A program made the position numbers and the translations under genes. Under the pieces are notes generated by a model. The model was not told where the DNA came from and did not search any database. It saw nothing but the letters and a program-made list of their open reading frames with translations. From Alphaproteobacteria bacterium (GTDB lineage Bacteria > Pseudomonadota > Alphaproteobacteria > CAAHEQ01 > UBA3637): DNA of 60,083 nucleotides. How positions within the stretch are numbered: the first letter of the stretch is position 1; the number at the start of each line of letters is the position of its first letter. Positions 7,569-16,267 of the stretch are shown here, one piece after another. The stretch covers positions 1 through 60,083 of the forward strand of contig JAFYHG010000015.1 of assembly GCA_017539265.1 (NCBI GenBank). The letters run 5' to 3'.

Positions 7569-8021
7569 ATGCTTATCCAAAAAGAAGAAATGGACAAATA
7601 TTACAATCGTAAATCCTTCGCTGTTGATGAAATGGGACAAAAGCAAGGGGCTTATACGGAATACTATGATAACGGCCAATTGGCCTGTGAAGCAACCTAT
7701 CGGAACGACAGACTAAACGGCTCGTGCCGGCGCTATCACAGGAATGGTCAACTGTGCACCGAATGCACTTATCGCTGCGGAAAAATGACGGGGGCTTATA
7801 CAGAATATTATGATGACGGGAAACCCCATGTTAAGTGCTTTTACAAAGGGGGATTAAAAGACGGTCTGTATGAAGAATATGCCCAAGATGGCGGTCTATT
7901 AGAAAAGAAGGTTTTCCAAAACGGGGAAGAATTGACCGGTAAAAAGGCCATAGAATACCTAAAAAAATGGACCGCCGAACAGGCCAAGCGAAAAACCTCT
8001 GCCCGTCATCCCGAAAGATAA
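7569..8021 (+). CDS. MORN-repeat (YwqK-like) protein
   Basis: 150 residues with about four MORN_2-type repeats of 22-23 residues (GAYTEYYDNGQLACEATY, GSCRRYHRNGQLCTECTY, GAYTEYYDDGKPHVKCFY, GLYEEYAQDGGLLEKKVF). Each forms a beta hairpin in the family. Proteins of this kind are often annotated as YwqK-family antitoxin-like proteins, but no toxin gene is adjacent and I infer no such role. No signal peptide is visible, so it is probably cytoplasmic. An AAAAGGAG site precedes the ATG. The C-terminal tail is Lys/Arg-rich. Confidence 0.8.
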   Translation: MLIQKEEMDKYYNRKSFAVDEMGQKQGAYTEYYDNGQLACEATYRNDRLNGSCRRYHRNGQLCTECTYRCGKMTGAYTEYYDDGKPHVKCFYKGGLKDGLYEEYAQDGGLLEKKVFQNGEELTGKKAIEYLKKWTAEQAKRKTSARHPER

Positions 8022-8040
8022 TTTTTTTATCATAAATAGG

Positions 8041-8069
8041 TTGACTTTTTGGGAAAAATCTCTTAGCCT
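8041..8069 (+). promoter_or_regulatory. Putative promoter of the lgt operon
   Basis: TTGACT, 17-nt spacer, TAGCCT; the -10 is weak, the -35 strong. It lies 27 nt before the lgt start. Confidence 0.4.
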
Positions 8070-8095
8070 TATCTTGTCTTATTTATGAAAGGAAA

Positions 8096-8929
8096 ATGAT
8101 GTATTCCGGTATTGCTTTCCCCGATATTGACCCGATTGCTTTTCAACTGGGTTTTATTGCTATTCGGTGGTATTCTTTGGCCTACATTTTTGGCCTGATC
8201 GGTGCTTGGGGCTTGGCACGTAAAATGTCCCGCGTGGGGCAAAGCCCTTTTACCGTCCTTAAAATAGATGATTTTTTGGTCTGGGCAACCTTCGGCATTA
8301 TCATCGGAGGACGATTGGGATACGTGCTGTTTTATAATTTAAGATATTTCTTGGAATTTCCCCTACATATTTTTGCTCTGTGGGAAGGCGGTATGTCTTT
8401 CCACGGCGGTCTGTTGGGCGTAATTATTGCAACGCTTTTGTTCGCATGGAAAAAGCAGGTCCCTGCCCTTGCCATCGGTGATATCATTGCATGTGTAACA
8501 CCCATCGGTTTGCTTTTAGGAAGATTGGCTAACTTTATCAATGGCGAACTTTACGGACGGGTCAGCCACGCCGTCCCCTGGGTCATGGTTTTCCCGGGCG
8601 GTGGTCCCGAACCCCGTCACCCCAGCCAACTGTATGAAGCCGCCTGTGAAGGATTGATTTTGTTTATTATTTTAAATGGCCTATGGTGGTTTGTCCCCAA
8701 ATACCGCAACCGAACCGGTTTTTTAAGCGGCCTGTTTTTTGTTTTATATGGTCTGTTCCGGTTTGGTCTTGAATTTTTCAGAGAGCCCGACGCCCATTTA
8801 GGCTTTATTTGGGAAAAACTTTCCATGGGGCAATTACTGTGCTTACCGATGATTTTGTTTGGCCTTTGGCTCATTTTAAAAAGCCGGCCGACCGTCATCC
8901 TAAAAAAAGCGGAAAGGCAGAATAGATGA
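8096..8929 (+). CDS. lgt: Prolipoprotein diacylglyceryl transferase
   Basis: 277 residues, seven predicted membrane helices, inner membrane. Lgt moves the diacylglyceryl group from phosphatidylglycerol to the lipobox Cys of prolipoproteins. Signature segments are present: RLGYVLFYN, MSFHGGLLG (catalytic His region), RLANFINGELYGR (Lgt signature) and PRHPSQLYEA. Length is normal. It starts a run of overlapping genes: its last 4 nt (ATGA) contain the start of the DUF2062 gene. Substrates in this window include Pal and several small lipoproteins. Confidence 0.97.
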   Translation: MMYSGIAFPDIDPIAFQLGFIAIRWYSLAYIFGLIGAWGLARKMSRVGQSPFTVLKIDDFLVWATFGIIIGGRLGYVLFYNLRYFLEFPLHIFALWEGGMSFHGGLLGVIIATLLFAWKKQVPALAIGDIIACVTPIGLLLGRLANFINGELYGRVSHAVPWVMVFPGGGPEPRHPSQLYEAACEGLILFIILNGLWWFVPKYRNRTGFLSGLFFVLYGLFRFGLEFFREPDAHLGFIWEKLSMGQLLCLPMILFGLWLILKSRPTVILKKAERQNR

Positions 8930-9498
8930 AAAATAAAAACTATTCTTACTGGGAACGCATAAAACGACTTTTGAAAATGAAGTTGATTATCCCCCTTATC
9001 CGCTCCCCACATCCGCCGGAATACAAAGCACGCGGTGTGTCGGTCGGTCTGGCCTGGGCAATGACACCCCTTGTCGGGATACAAATGTGGGCGGTATTTA
9101 TGACCTGGCTCGGGGCAAAAAAAATGTTTAAATGGAATTTTTCTCTTCCGCTTGGACTCGCTTGGACATGGGTTACAAACGTCTTTACAATGATCCCCTG
9201 CTATTATATTTTCTATGTAACGGGGCAACTGATGCGCTGGGATATCCAAAATATCGGCGGATATGCCAAATTATCACAAATCCTGCACAATACTTTTCTA
9301 AGCGATTTGGGATTTTGGGATAAATGGGGCTTATTTTTTAAACTCTTACTGCAAGATTACGGCGTTTCTATGATGATCGGATGTTTACCGTGGCTTATCG
9401 GCGTATCGGTGGCGGGGTATTATCTGACACTGAAATTCGAACAAAAAAGACTTGCCCGAAAAATGCACCGTCTGCAACTGGGAAAGGGAAAAGCATGA
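8926..9498 (+). CDS. DUF2062 membrane protein
   Basis: 190 residues matching the DUF2062 pattern of alphaproteobacteria: a basic N-terminus (RIKRLLKMKLIIPLIRSPHPP), the stretch ARGVSVGLAWAMTPLVGIQM, and three membrane helices, with a basic C-terminal tail. Function of the family is unknown. It overlaps lgt by 4 nt and pgeF by 4 nt, so translation is coupled. Confidence 0.85.
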   Translation: MKNKNYSYWERIKRLLKMKLIIPLIRSPHPPEYKARGVSVGLAWAMTPLVGIQMWAVFMTWLGAKKMFKWNFSLPLGLAWTWVTNVFTMIPCYYIFYVTGQLMRWDIQNIGGYAKLSQILHNTFLSDLGFWDKWGLFFKLLLQDYGVSMMIGCLPWLIGVSVAGYYLTLKFEQKRLARKMHRLQLGKGKA

Positions 9499-10127
9499 AA
9501 CAGGTATCAAATTTGACCTCTCTGGATTTTATCGACCATGCTTTTTATGATGCAACGGATTTTCAAAATGATCCCGACCCGATTTTTATGAATCAGGTTC
9601 ATTCGGCAGATGCCCTATTCTTGACAGAAAAGCCCCTGACACCCCCGTCGGTAGATGCCTTGATTACAAAAACCCCCGGATTAAACTTAACCGTTAAGAC
9701 AGCCGATTGCGCACCGGTATTATTGGCTGACCCGACATCAAAAATGATTGCCGCCGTTCACGCCGGTTGGAAAGGCGCTTTTCAAGGCATTTTGGAAGCC
9801 ACCGTTTTAGAAATGGTAAATTGCGGGGCAAATATTAAAACCATTCAGGCCGGCATCGGCCCCCATATTCAGCTGCCTTCTTTTGAAATAGGACCGGATA
9901 CAAAAGCACTTTTTCCAAAAACGGAAGAACAATTTTTTATATCCCAAGCGGATAAACTCTTTTTTGATTTCGATGCGTATGTTATTCATCGTTTAAAACG
10001 AGCAGGCATTCGATCAATCGAATCGGTTGGGGATGACACCTATCCCGATCCCCTTTATTTCAGCTATCGCCGTAACCCTTCGGATAAAGGACGGCAATTC
10101 AGTTCAATCAGCATCAAAGGAGGTTAA
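9495..10127 (+). CDS. pgeF: PgeF/YfiH laccase-domain purine nucleoside phosphorylase-like protein
   Basis: 210 residues from the ATG overlapping the DUF2062 stop, with GGAAAGGG upstream. Zn ligands of the family are visible: His in NQVHSADAL, Cys in TADCAPVLLAD, His in VHAGWKGAF. YfiH/PgeF proteins have been linked both to purine nucleoside phosphorylation/deamination and to peptidoglycan editing (removal of wrong L-Ser muropeptides). The position next to lgt is common in alphaproteobacteria. Slightly shorter than usual at the N-terminus. Confidence 0.92.
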   Translation: MKQVSNLTSLDFIDHAFYDATDFQNDPDPIFMNQVHSADALFLTEKPLTPPSVDALITKTPGLNLTVKTADCAPVLLADPTSKMIAAVHAGWKGAFQGILEATVLEMVNCGANIKTIQAGIGPHIQLPSFEIGPDTKALFPKTEEQFFISQADKLFFDFDAYVIHRLKRAGIRSIESVGDDTYPDPLYFSYRRNPSDKGRQFSSISIKGG

Positions 10128-10129
10128 AT

Positions 10130-11044
10130 ATGCTTACAATCAACGATATCGAATTCATTATTCCCTGCGGCGGGAAAAGTACCCGCAACTATCCCCATTC
10201 CAAGGGTGTCCCTCATAAGGCTTTACTCCCATTCGGTGACATCCGTTTAATTGATTATTTGTTAAAAGATATCCTTCATATGGGCGGCCGACACATTACG
10301 ATTGTGTGCTCTAATCAAGCGGTTATTGATGCCTTTAAAGAAGCCCTGGCCATTGATACAAAAACGGAAGAAAAATTAAGAAATGCCGGCCGAATCAGCA
10401 TTGCGGATGCTCTTAAAAGCACATTCTTACCACCCGATATTGATTTAAAATACACCATTCAGGATAAGCCCATCGGAACGGCCCATGTATTAGGCCTTGC
10501 CCATCGGCTGTCCCCCGATCGCCATGCCATGATGGCTTTTCCGGATGATGTGATGGTTTCAAAAGATCCGGATAATTCACATTTAAAGCGTATGGTTGAT
10601 GCCTTTTTAAATAATCCGAAAGAATTTTTACTCACCGGCATTGAAAAGGAAGACGTCAGCAATAACGCCATTATTCACAACAATCGCTTGATTGAAAAAC
10701 CCAAAGTTTTCTATAACCACATTGCCGGTTTTTCACCCTATATGTTCCCCAAAGAAATGCTTGATTTCGTCATGCATCAGGTTGATACTTACGAACAAAC
10801 GGGGAAACTGCCCGATAACCTGCCGATGGCGGAATGGGTGTATGTAGACGGCATTAATCAATTTTTGGACGCCCACCCCAATGAAGGTTGGACGGTTAAA
10901 ATGTTTATGAAAAGCCCTGATGATTTATTAATGGATACCGGCAACCTTCCCATGTATCAGGAAGCAGAACTTTATGCCCTCTTAAAGTTATCGCAATTTA
11001 AGGATAAACTACGCAAAATGGCATTGGACTTACTCAATGAATAA
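10130..11044 (+). CDS. Sugar-phosphate nucleotidyltransferase-like protein
   Basis: 304 residues with a GT-A nucleotidyltransferase fold of GalU/RfbA type. The N-terminal loop IIPCGGKSTRNYPHSKGVPHK corresponds to the G-x-G-T-R...P..K motif but is unusual (CGGKSTR plus a small insertion). Further family signs: KPIGTAHVLGLA, FPDDVMVS (metal-binding Asp), LLTGIEKEDVSN and IEKPKV. It should join a sugar 1-phosphate to a nucleotide, but sugar and nucleotide cannot be told. It sits 2 nt after pgeF and overlaps the next gene by 8 nt. It could be a divergent GalU or a sugar sensor. Confidence 0.75.
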   Translation: MLTINDIEFIIPCGGKSTRNYPHSKGVPHKALLPFGDIRLIDYLLKDILHMGGRHITIVCSNQAVIDAFKEALAIDTKTEEKLRNAGRISIADALKSTFLPPDIDLKYTIQDKPIGTAHVLGLAHRLSPDRHAMMAFPDDVMVSKDPDNSHLKRMVDAFLNNPKEFLLTGIEKEDVSNNAIIHNNRLIEKPKVFYNHIAGFSPYMFPKEMLDFVMHQVDTYEQTGKLPDNLPMAEWVYVDGINQFLDAHPNEGWTVKMFMKSPDDLLMDTGNLPMYQEAELYALLKLSQFKDKLRKMALDLLNE

Positions 11045-11588
11045 CAGGTATGTTTACTTACTCGGACTCGTTTTTTTAGCGGCGTGTCAAGCGCCGCCGA
11101 ATGCCCCGTTTCAGGTAACAAACTATAAAAACATACCGCCCTTATTTTTACCGGTTGGGGAAATTAAGGTAGAAAATCAAACAACCCGCTATACAGAACT
11201 GCCGCATTTGGAAACGCGTATTCCCGTTATGCCGGTTTCTGCTTTATCGGAAGCTCTCTCTAATCGCTTTGCTCCCCAATATCCCGCCACGGATACAACG
11301 GCAACTTTTATCATTCGGGAAGCCGATTTAACCCAAAAATCGAAAGAAACTGATCACTGGTATGTTTGGGATAACGTGGAATACCTGCTGACTTATAAGG
11401 TTGATATTATCTACGCCAAAGGCTCACAAGTTCTGGAACAACAACAATTTTCCGGTTGGGAAAAACAATCACTCCCTCAAAAAAGTTCGCTTGCCCAAAA
11501 AGAACGCGTTTGGGAAAAAATGATCAATGCCATGATTCAAAAATCTGCCGATAAAATAGAGGCCGATAAACCCACAAAATCGGAGTGA
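11037..11588 (+). CDS. Small outer-membrane lipoprotein, unknown
   Basis: 183 residues with a lipoprotein signal: hydrophobic stretch and lipobox LAAC, Cys at residue 17. The mature part is a mixed alpha/beta domain with many Thr and Glu residues, and no family is recognised with certainty. The phrase VENQTTRYTELPHLETRIPVMPVSALSEALSNRF suggests a periplasmic envelope protein. It overlaps the nucleotidyltransferase gene (8 nt) and comEC (GTGA). Confidence 0.8.
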   Translation: MNNRYVYLLGLVFLAACQAPPNAPFQVTNYKNIPPLFLPVGEIKVENQTTRYTELPHLETRIPVMPVSALSEALSNRFAPQYPATDTTATFIIREADLTQKSKETDHWYVWDNVEYLLTYKVDIIYAKGSQVLEQQQFSGWEKQSLPQKSSLAQKERVWEKMINAMIQKSADKIEADKPTKSE

Positions 11589-13480
11589 TATTTTTGCCTA
11601 AATCCCTCCTCTCCACAGAATATAAATCTTTATCCGATTTTTTCGCCGTTGCTTTTATCATCGGTATACTTGCTTCGTTTTCGGGATTAAACCTGCCTTA
11701 TTTTATTTTGGCCCCGATTTTGATTGCTCTAACAATTTTTCTTATTCAAAAACGCGGTCAAATTTTTAAGCCTATCGCTCTCTTACTTACCATGGGATTA
11801 TTGGGTATGGGTGCTGCTCACTATCGAACGGAGCAAATTTCAAATCCTGTTTTGCAAGAACCGCTTTACGGGGCAGAAATTATCGGAATAGTGCAAAATA
11901 TTGTCCACTTGCCCGATTATCAAAAAATTACCATTGATAACATACATATTTTAAATAATGCGTTTAGCGCTACTCCTAAAAGCCTGCGCCTTAATTATTC
12001 GAACACACCCCAACACCTTAAAATAGGAGATATCATTCGTTTAAGGGCTGATATCCGGCCACCCCACAGGCCCGTTTTCCCTGGGGCCTATAATGAAGCC
12101 CGCACTCTTTATTTTGAAGGAATTGGCGGTGTCGGGAAAATTTATAAAATTTTATCCGTTCAACAGGCATCTTCCGGTTTTCAAAACAGGATTGAAGAAA
12201 TTCGTACCCGAATCAGCCAACGTTTAAATGAAGTTCTACCCGACGAACCTGCCCGAATCGCCATTCCGCTCAGCATCGGGGATCAACACGTCATTCCCAA
12301 GGAACTCTACGATATGTTTCGTTCGGCCGGTATTGTTCATATTCTGTCCATATCGGGATTTCATTTAAGCTTATTAGCTGCCTTTGTATTCTTTGTCGTG
12401 CGGGGACTACTCGCTTTCTTCCCGTTTATTGCCGAACGGATTTCACCTAAAAAAACGGCGGCTATTCTGGCCTTAATTGCCGTTATGGGATATATTTTAA
12501 TTTCGGGTATGCAGATACCGGCCATTCGCTCATTCATTATGATTGCCTTCGTCCTGACCGCAATTTTGTTTGATCGGACAGCCTTTTCCATTCGTTCCCT
12601 CTCCATAGCCGCCCTGGCCATTTTATTTTATCGACCCGAATTTATCTTTAATATCGGATTTCAACGGTCTTTTACGGCTGTTTTGATTTTAATCACCCTT
12701 TACCAACCGTTTGAAAAACACTTTTTAAACAAATTAAAATCATCAAGCATCGGCAAGTTCATCCGCCTCTTTTTAGGTATCGCAATGGCCAGTTGCTTTA
12801 TCACTTGTGCGACCACACCTCTGACACTCTTTCATTTTAATCAATATGCACCTTATGGTATTTTGGGAAATGTTTTAACAGGTCTTATTTTATCGTTCTG
12901 GGTTATGCCCCTTTTGTTTTTAGGTCTTTTACTTATGCCTCTCGGCATGGACGCCTTCTGTTTCAAAGCCGCCGGCATCGGGATCAGTTATATCACGGCC
13001 ATTTGCGATAAAATCCAACATTGGCCGAATGCTTTTATACGTGTACCCGCGTTTGATACAGATTCTTTATGTCTGATGATATTGGGAATTATTTTAATAT
13101 GCATGATGAAAACAAGGTTAAAAGGAATCGGAATTCTTATTTGCCTGGCAGGCATTATCTTAGGCATTTTAGAACCTCGCGCCGACCTTTTTATCGGAGA
13201 TAAAGGTCAAACGGTAGCCATTCGAAAAGAAAACGGTCTTCAATTTTTAAGTGCTAAACCGCATTCCCAAACAACAAAAATATGGCTGATCAAAAATGGG
13301 GAAGAACCTTTCTTTGAAACACCGTCCCAGTTTCCCCCCAACCTTATTCACATCAAAGGGAAAAAAATTTCTTTAACCTGGGAAACGTGCGAAAAGGCAG
13401 ATTTATGCATGCATCAATTCCCCAAGGATCAAACATACCTGATTTATATTTCCGACAAAATAAGGATTAAAACACCTTGA
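11585..13480 (+). CDS. comEC: ComEC/Rec2-family DNA-uptake channel, without metallo-beta-lactamase domain
   Basis: 631 residues from a GTG that overlaps the previous stop (GTGA). N-terminal membrane helices and an OB-like DUF4131 region (residues about 90-190, LKIGDIIRLRADIRPPHRPVFPGAYNEAR) are followed by the Competence domain, with the hallmark GIVHILSISGFHLSLLAAFVF and about eight helices (residues 215-500). The C-terminal 100 residues are only a remnant with no HxHxDH zinc motif; this shortened form is usual in alphaproteobacteria. The protein imports single-stranded DNA across the inner membrane during transformation. The window also has a pilin gene, but no other competence gene is visible. 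Confidence 0.93.
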   Translation: MIFLPKSLLSTEYKSLSDFFAVAFIIGILASFSGLNLPYFILAPILIALTIFLIQKRGQIFKPIALLLTMGLLGMGAAHYRTEQISNPVLQEPLYGAEIIGIVQNIVHLPDYQKITIDNIHILNNAFSATPKSLRLNYSNTPQHLKIGDIIRLRADIRPPHRPVFPGAYNEARTLYFEGIGGVGKIYKILSVQQASSGFQNRIEEIRTRISQRLNEVLPDEPARIAIPLSIGDQHVIPKELYDMFRSAGIVHILSISGFHLSLLAAFVFFVVRGLLAFFPFIAERISPKKTAAILALIAVMGYILISGMQIPAIRSFIMIAFVLTAILFDRTAFSIRSLSIAALAILFYRPEFIFNIGFQRSFTAVLILITLYQPFEKHFLNKLKSSSIGKFIRLFLGIAMASCFITCATTPLTLFHFNQYAPYGILGNVLTGLILSFWVMPLLFLGLLLMPLGMDAFCFKAAGIGISYITAICDKIQHWPNAFIRVPAFDTDSLCLMILGIILICMMKTRLKGIGILICLAGIILGILEPRADLFIGDKGQTVAIRKENGLQFLSAKPHSQTTKIWLIKNGEEPFFETPSQFPPNLIHIKGKKISLTWETCEKADLCMHQFPKDQTYLIYISDKIRIKTP

Positions 13481-13512
13481 TTTTTTCCCAAAATAAAAGT
13501 ATGATGCCTGGC

Positions 13513-13758
13513 ATGAAAAAATTATGTTGTCTTTTTATTTTACTGTTATCGGCATGTGCCTTTACCCCAAAAACAGGGCAAGAATTGGTCGGGCAAAAAA
13601 AAGCCGTTGTCAAAAAAAGTTTGGGAACACCCATCGTCTCCCGAACGGAAAACCCGAATAAAATTTGGTCCTATCGGATTGGAGAATGCTCTTTACTTGT
13701 CTATTTTGATAAAGAAGATACGGTCCAATTTATAGACCATTCGGGGAATTGCCCCTAA
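13513..13758 (+). CDS. Small lipoprotein
   Basis: 81 residues from the ATG giving MKKLCCLFILLLSAC, a clean lipoprotein signal (lipobox LSAC, Cys at 15). Earlier in-frame starts at 13477, 13501 and 13504 only add residues before the signal. The mature part (VKKSLGTPIVSRTENPNKIWSYRIGECSLLVYFDKEDTVQFI) resembles the small BamE/SmpA-like fold, but this is only a pattern likeness. Follows comEC closely and is convergent with acyP; the stops are adjacent. Confidence 0.7.
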   Translation: MKKLCCLFILLLSACAFTPKTGQELVGQKKAVVKKSLGTPIVSRTENPNKIWSYRIGECSLLVYFDKEDTVQFIDHSGNCP

Positions 13759-13759
13759 A

Positions 13760-14047
13760 TCATACAGATGCCTCATTTACAAACACCCCTTTTTGAATAG
13801 GGGGCACAAAAGCGTCCGGCACGGATACCGGTTCAATTTTATCCACACGGGCAAACAAAGGGCCTTTTTGACAGAGAGATAAAAACATATCCGTATTCTG
13901 ATCGGGCCCTTCTGCCAAAATTTCAACAGAACCGTTAGACCGATTACGCACCCAACCGGATAAGTCCAAATCATTTGCTTTACGACAGGCCCATGCCCGA
14001 AATCCGACCCCTTGTACACGCCCGAAAATACGAATATGTATCAGCAT
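13760..14047 (-). CDS. acyP: Acylphosphatase
   Basis: 95 residues, normal family length. The conserved phosphate-binding loop GRVQGVGFR (catalytic Arg) and the GWVRNRSNGSVEI segment (catalytic Asn) are intact. It hydrolyses acyl phosphates such as acetyl phosphate and carbamoyl phosphate. Start and the upstream AsmA stop overlap (TAATG), so the two are coupled. The presence of an ADP-forming acyl-CoA synthetase in the same window is consistent with acyl-phosphate/thioester metabolism but is not direct linkage. Confidence 0.95.
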   Translation of the reverse strand: MLIHIRIFGRVQGVGFRAWACRKANDLDLSGWVRNRSNGSVEILAEGPDQNTDMFLSLCQKGPLFARVDKIEPVSVPDAFVPPIQKGVFVNEASV

Positions 14048-16266
14048 TACTGCAGCGCTTGCGTCAAGGATTCCAGTAATTGCTGCTTTAACTGTTCCTT
14101 TGTTGTTTTAGGCTTCTTTTCCGGCTCTTCCGCAGCCACCGGTTCAGGCAACATCTGTAATTTCTTGGCTTCGGTCTTTGATTGACCTTTGGATTTACGC
14201 CCTAACACCTTTGCACAGGCTTGATAAGGTGTGAACGTTTCTTGATCCAAGAAGCCCTTAATAGCCTCTGTTGTATCGGCTTCAAACCTCACATTAGGTA
14301 TATTTCCGATAACGCGCACGGAACGTCTTGCCGCATTTAAAATCTTATCCACAGCAGCTTGCTTAACCTGATAAAGCACCGGTCGCAAAGATAAACTAAT
14401 CCACAAATCCGTTAAGCGAATATCACCGCCAATCATGAAACCGACATGCGGTGTTTCCAAAGCGATATTATTTTGTGCCTTAATTTCTCCGTTTTGAATT
14501 TTGACCTTAACCACACCGCATAACAGTTCATTTACCTGATCAGCAGTCGAATAACTGACCGAACGTTTTTTGCGACCACCCAAAACTTCCACAATATCGT
14601 TATTAAAGAATTGATCCATAATCACACCCTGGGGAATTTCAACCTCTAAATTCCCATTTAAAGAAGATATAATTTTATGTGTTGTATCACCCGTGGCCTT
14701 TACATCAACACTAAAATCCATCACGGCATCTTTAACAACATCATTAAGCGTTTTTACATTATTTAAGTCAAAATTACTTCCTGTCATTTTTAAGGCAAAT
14801 TTTTGTCCGTTATTGGAATCGGCTACCATATTTGCCACAATATCCCCACCCAATACACTAAAGCGGAAACCGTTTGTTGTTAAGACACCGTCCTTAACGG
14901 AAACAACTCCGTTTTTACCCAAGTATCCGACAATTTGATCCGTTACCTGCAAATGCGGCATAGAAACGGAAAATACACCGTCAAAGGACTTCAAAAAGTT
15001 AAGCGGCACGGGAATATTCGGAATGCTTATATTCTTCTTTTTTTGCGCAGTTGTCGGTGCCTGATAGGCTGCCTCTTTTGTTTGCAACATATCCTGCAGG
15101 TTAAAATATTCCGAATAGATATTAAGTGCTATATCCGGGCGAGTTTTTCCCAAGACAACTTTACCCGCCAATTGCACATCTGACCGACCGGCCTGATAGA
15201 GGAATTTTTTCAAAACAACTTCCGTTTTCGTAAGGTCAAATTCCAAATCGGCGTTAAACGGTTGAATACCCCAAACCTGTCCCAACGTCCAATCGGCCAA
15301 AGCAATTTTTCCCTTCATCCCAATTTCCGGTTGCCGTGTTAAAGAATCTAACGTTCCCGTAAAGTTTGCTTTTAACTTATTTCCACCCAGTGAAAGATTT
15401 AATTTCGTCAAATCAAATTTGGATAAATCTCCTTGCAATACGGTGGACAAAACGAACGGTTGTGCCGGTATAGCCGCATTTCTGATACCAAGTTCTTCAA
15501 GTGTTTGCTTTAAACTGGTCCCGCTGATTTCCGCATTTAACAATAATTTTTTAAATGTTGTTGTATCTCCGATACTACCTTCTAACTTAACGGTCGAACC
15601 GATACCGACAACCTCTATATTAAACACATAATCGGGCTCTTTTTTCATAAATTTCAACACATCATCAACCCTTGCCGTTATTTTAAACGGCATTTCGTTC
15701 CAAACAACCGTTAAGGATAGCACCGTCAACTGCTTGAACGAAAAATCGGAAACATCCAGTTTGTAATTTTTATCCCCATTTTTATAGGCAACCGTTACAT
15801 TCTTAGCCGAAATACTATCCACACGTGTTTGCCACTCAGATTCTTTCTTTGCTTCCTGCTTGGGTTGAGCTTGTTTTTTACCGACTTCAATTGTCCAGTT
15901 ATTACGGGCTCCTTGTTGAATCAAATTTAAGTGAATCGTTCCGGCTTTAACTTCTTGAACCTCAATTCGCTTAGAAAACAAGGGGGCAATAGCCATCGTT
16001 GCTTCGGCCGAATCAATTGAAATCAAGGGGTCTTCCTCTGAAAACTTTTCGGGGTTTGCAATTTTGATATTATTGATTTTAACGGTCGGAATCATTGACA
16101 TTTTCAATTCCATATGGCCGATCGTGACGGGGCGTCCCAAAGTTTCGGACACTTTTTCGGTAATATATTCCCGATAGGAATTTAAATCAAAAGTCATCAA
16201 GAAAATAACCACGGCAATAATTGCCAAAACAATCAAACCCAACAGGAACAAAAGAAATTTTTTCAT
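14047..16266 (-). CDS. AsmA-family envelope protein
   Basis: 739 residues: N-terminal membrane anchor (residues 4-26), then the AsmA N-terminal motif (FDLNSYREYITEKVSETLGRPVTIGHMELKMSMIPTVKINNIKIAN) and a long beta-rich periplasmic region ending in an AsmA_2-type C-terminal domain (residues about 510-660). A Lys/Glu-rich tail follows. AsmA-like proteins are bridge-like or anchored periplasmic proteins thought to take part in phospholipid transport and outer-membrane homeostasis. AAGGGG ribosome site. Lies between rluC-like and acyP genes with spacings of 1 nt or overlap. Confidence 0.9.
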   Translation of the reverse strand: MKKFLLFLLGLIVLAIIAVVIFLMTFDLNSYREYITEKVSETLGRPVTIGHMELKMSMIPTVKINNIKIANPEKFSEEDPLISIDSAEATMAIAPLFSKRIEVQEVKAGTIHLNLIQQGARNNWTIEVGKKQAQPKQEAKKESEWQTRVDSISAKNVTVAYKNGDKNYKLDVSDFSFKQLTVLSLTVVWNEMPFKITARVDDVLKFMKKEPDYVFNIEVVGIGSTVKLEGSIGDTTTFKKLLLNAEISGTSLKQTLEELGIRNAAIPAQPFVLSTVLQGDLSKFDLTKLNLSLGGNKLKANFTGTLDSLTRQPEIGMKGKIALADWTLGQVWGIQPFNADLEFDLTKTEVVLKKFLYQAGRSDVQLAGKVVLGKTRPDIALNIYSEYFNLQDMLQTKEAAYQAPTTAQKKKNISIPNIPVPLNFLKSFDGVFSVSMPHLQVTDQIVGYLGKNGVVSVKDGVLTTNGFRFSVLGGDIVANMVADSNNGQKFALKMTGSNFDLNNVKTLNDVVKDAVMDFSVDVKATGDTTHKIISSLNGNLEVEIPQGVIMDQFFNNDIVEVLGGRKKRSVSYSTADQVNELLCGVVKVKIQNGEIKAQNNIALETPHVGFMIGGDIRLTDLWISLSLRPVLYQVKQAAVDKILNAARRSVRVIGNIPNVRFEADTTEAIKGFLDQETFTPYQACAKVLGRKSKGQSKTEAKKLQMLPEPVAAEEPEKKPKTTKEQLKQQLLESLTQALQ

Positions 16267-16267
16267 C

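Noticed and set aside
7569-8021. Toxin-antitoxin pair around the MORN protein
   Set aside because: The YwqK label suggests it, but neither neighbour looks like a toxin.
11585-13480. Truncated or broken comEC
   Set aside because: Lack of the metallo-beta-lactamase domain is usual for this class, and the channel domain is intact.
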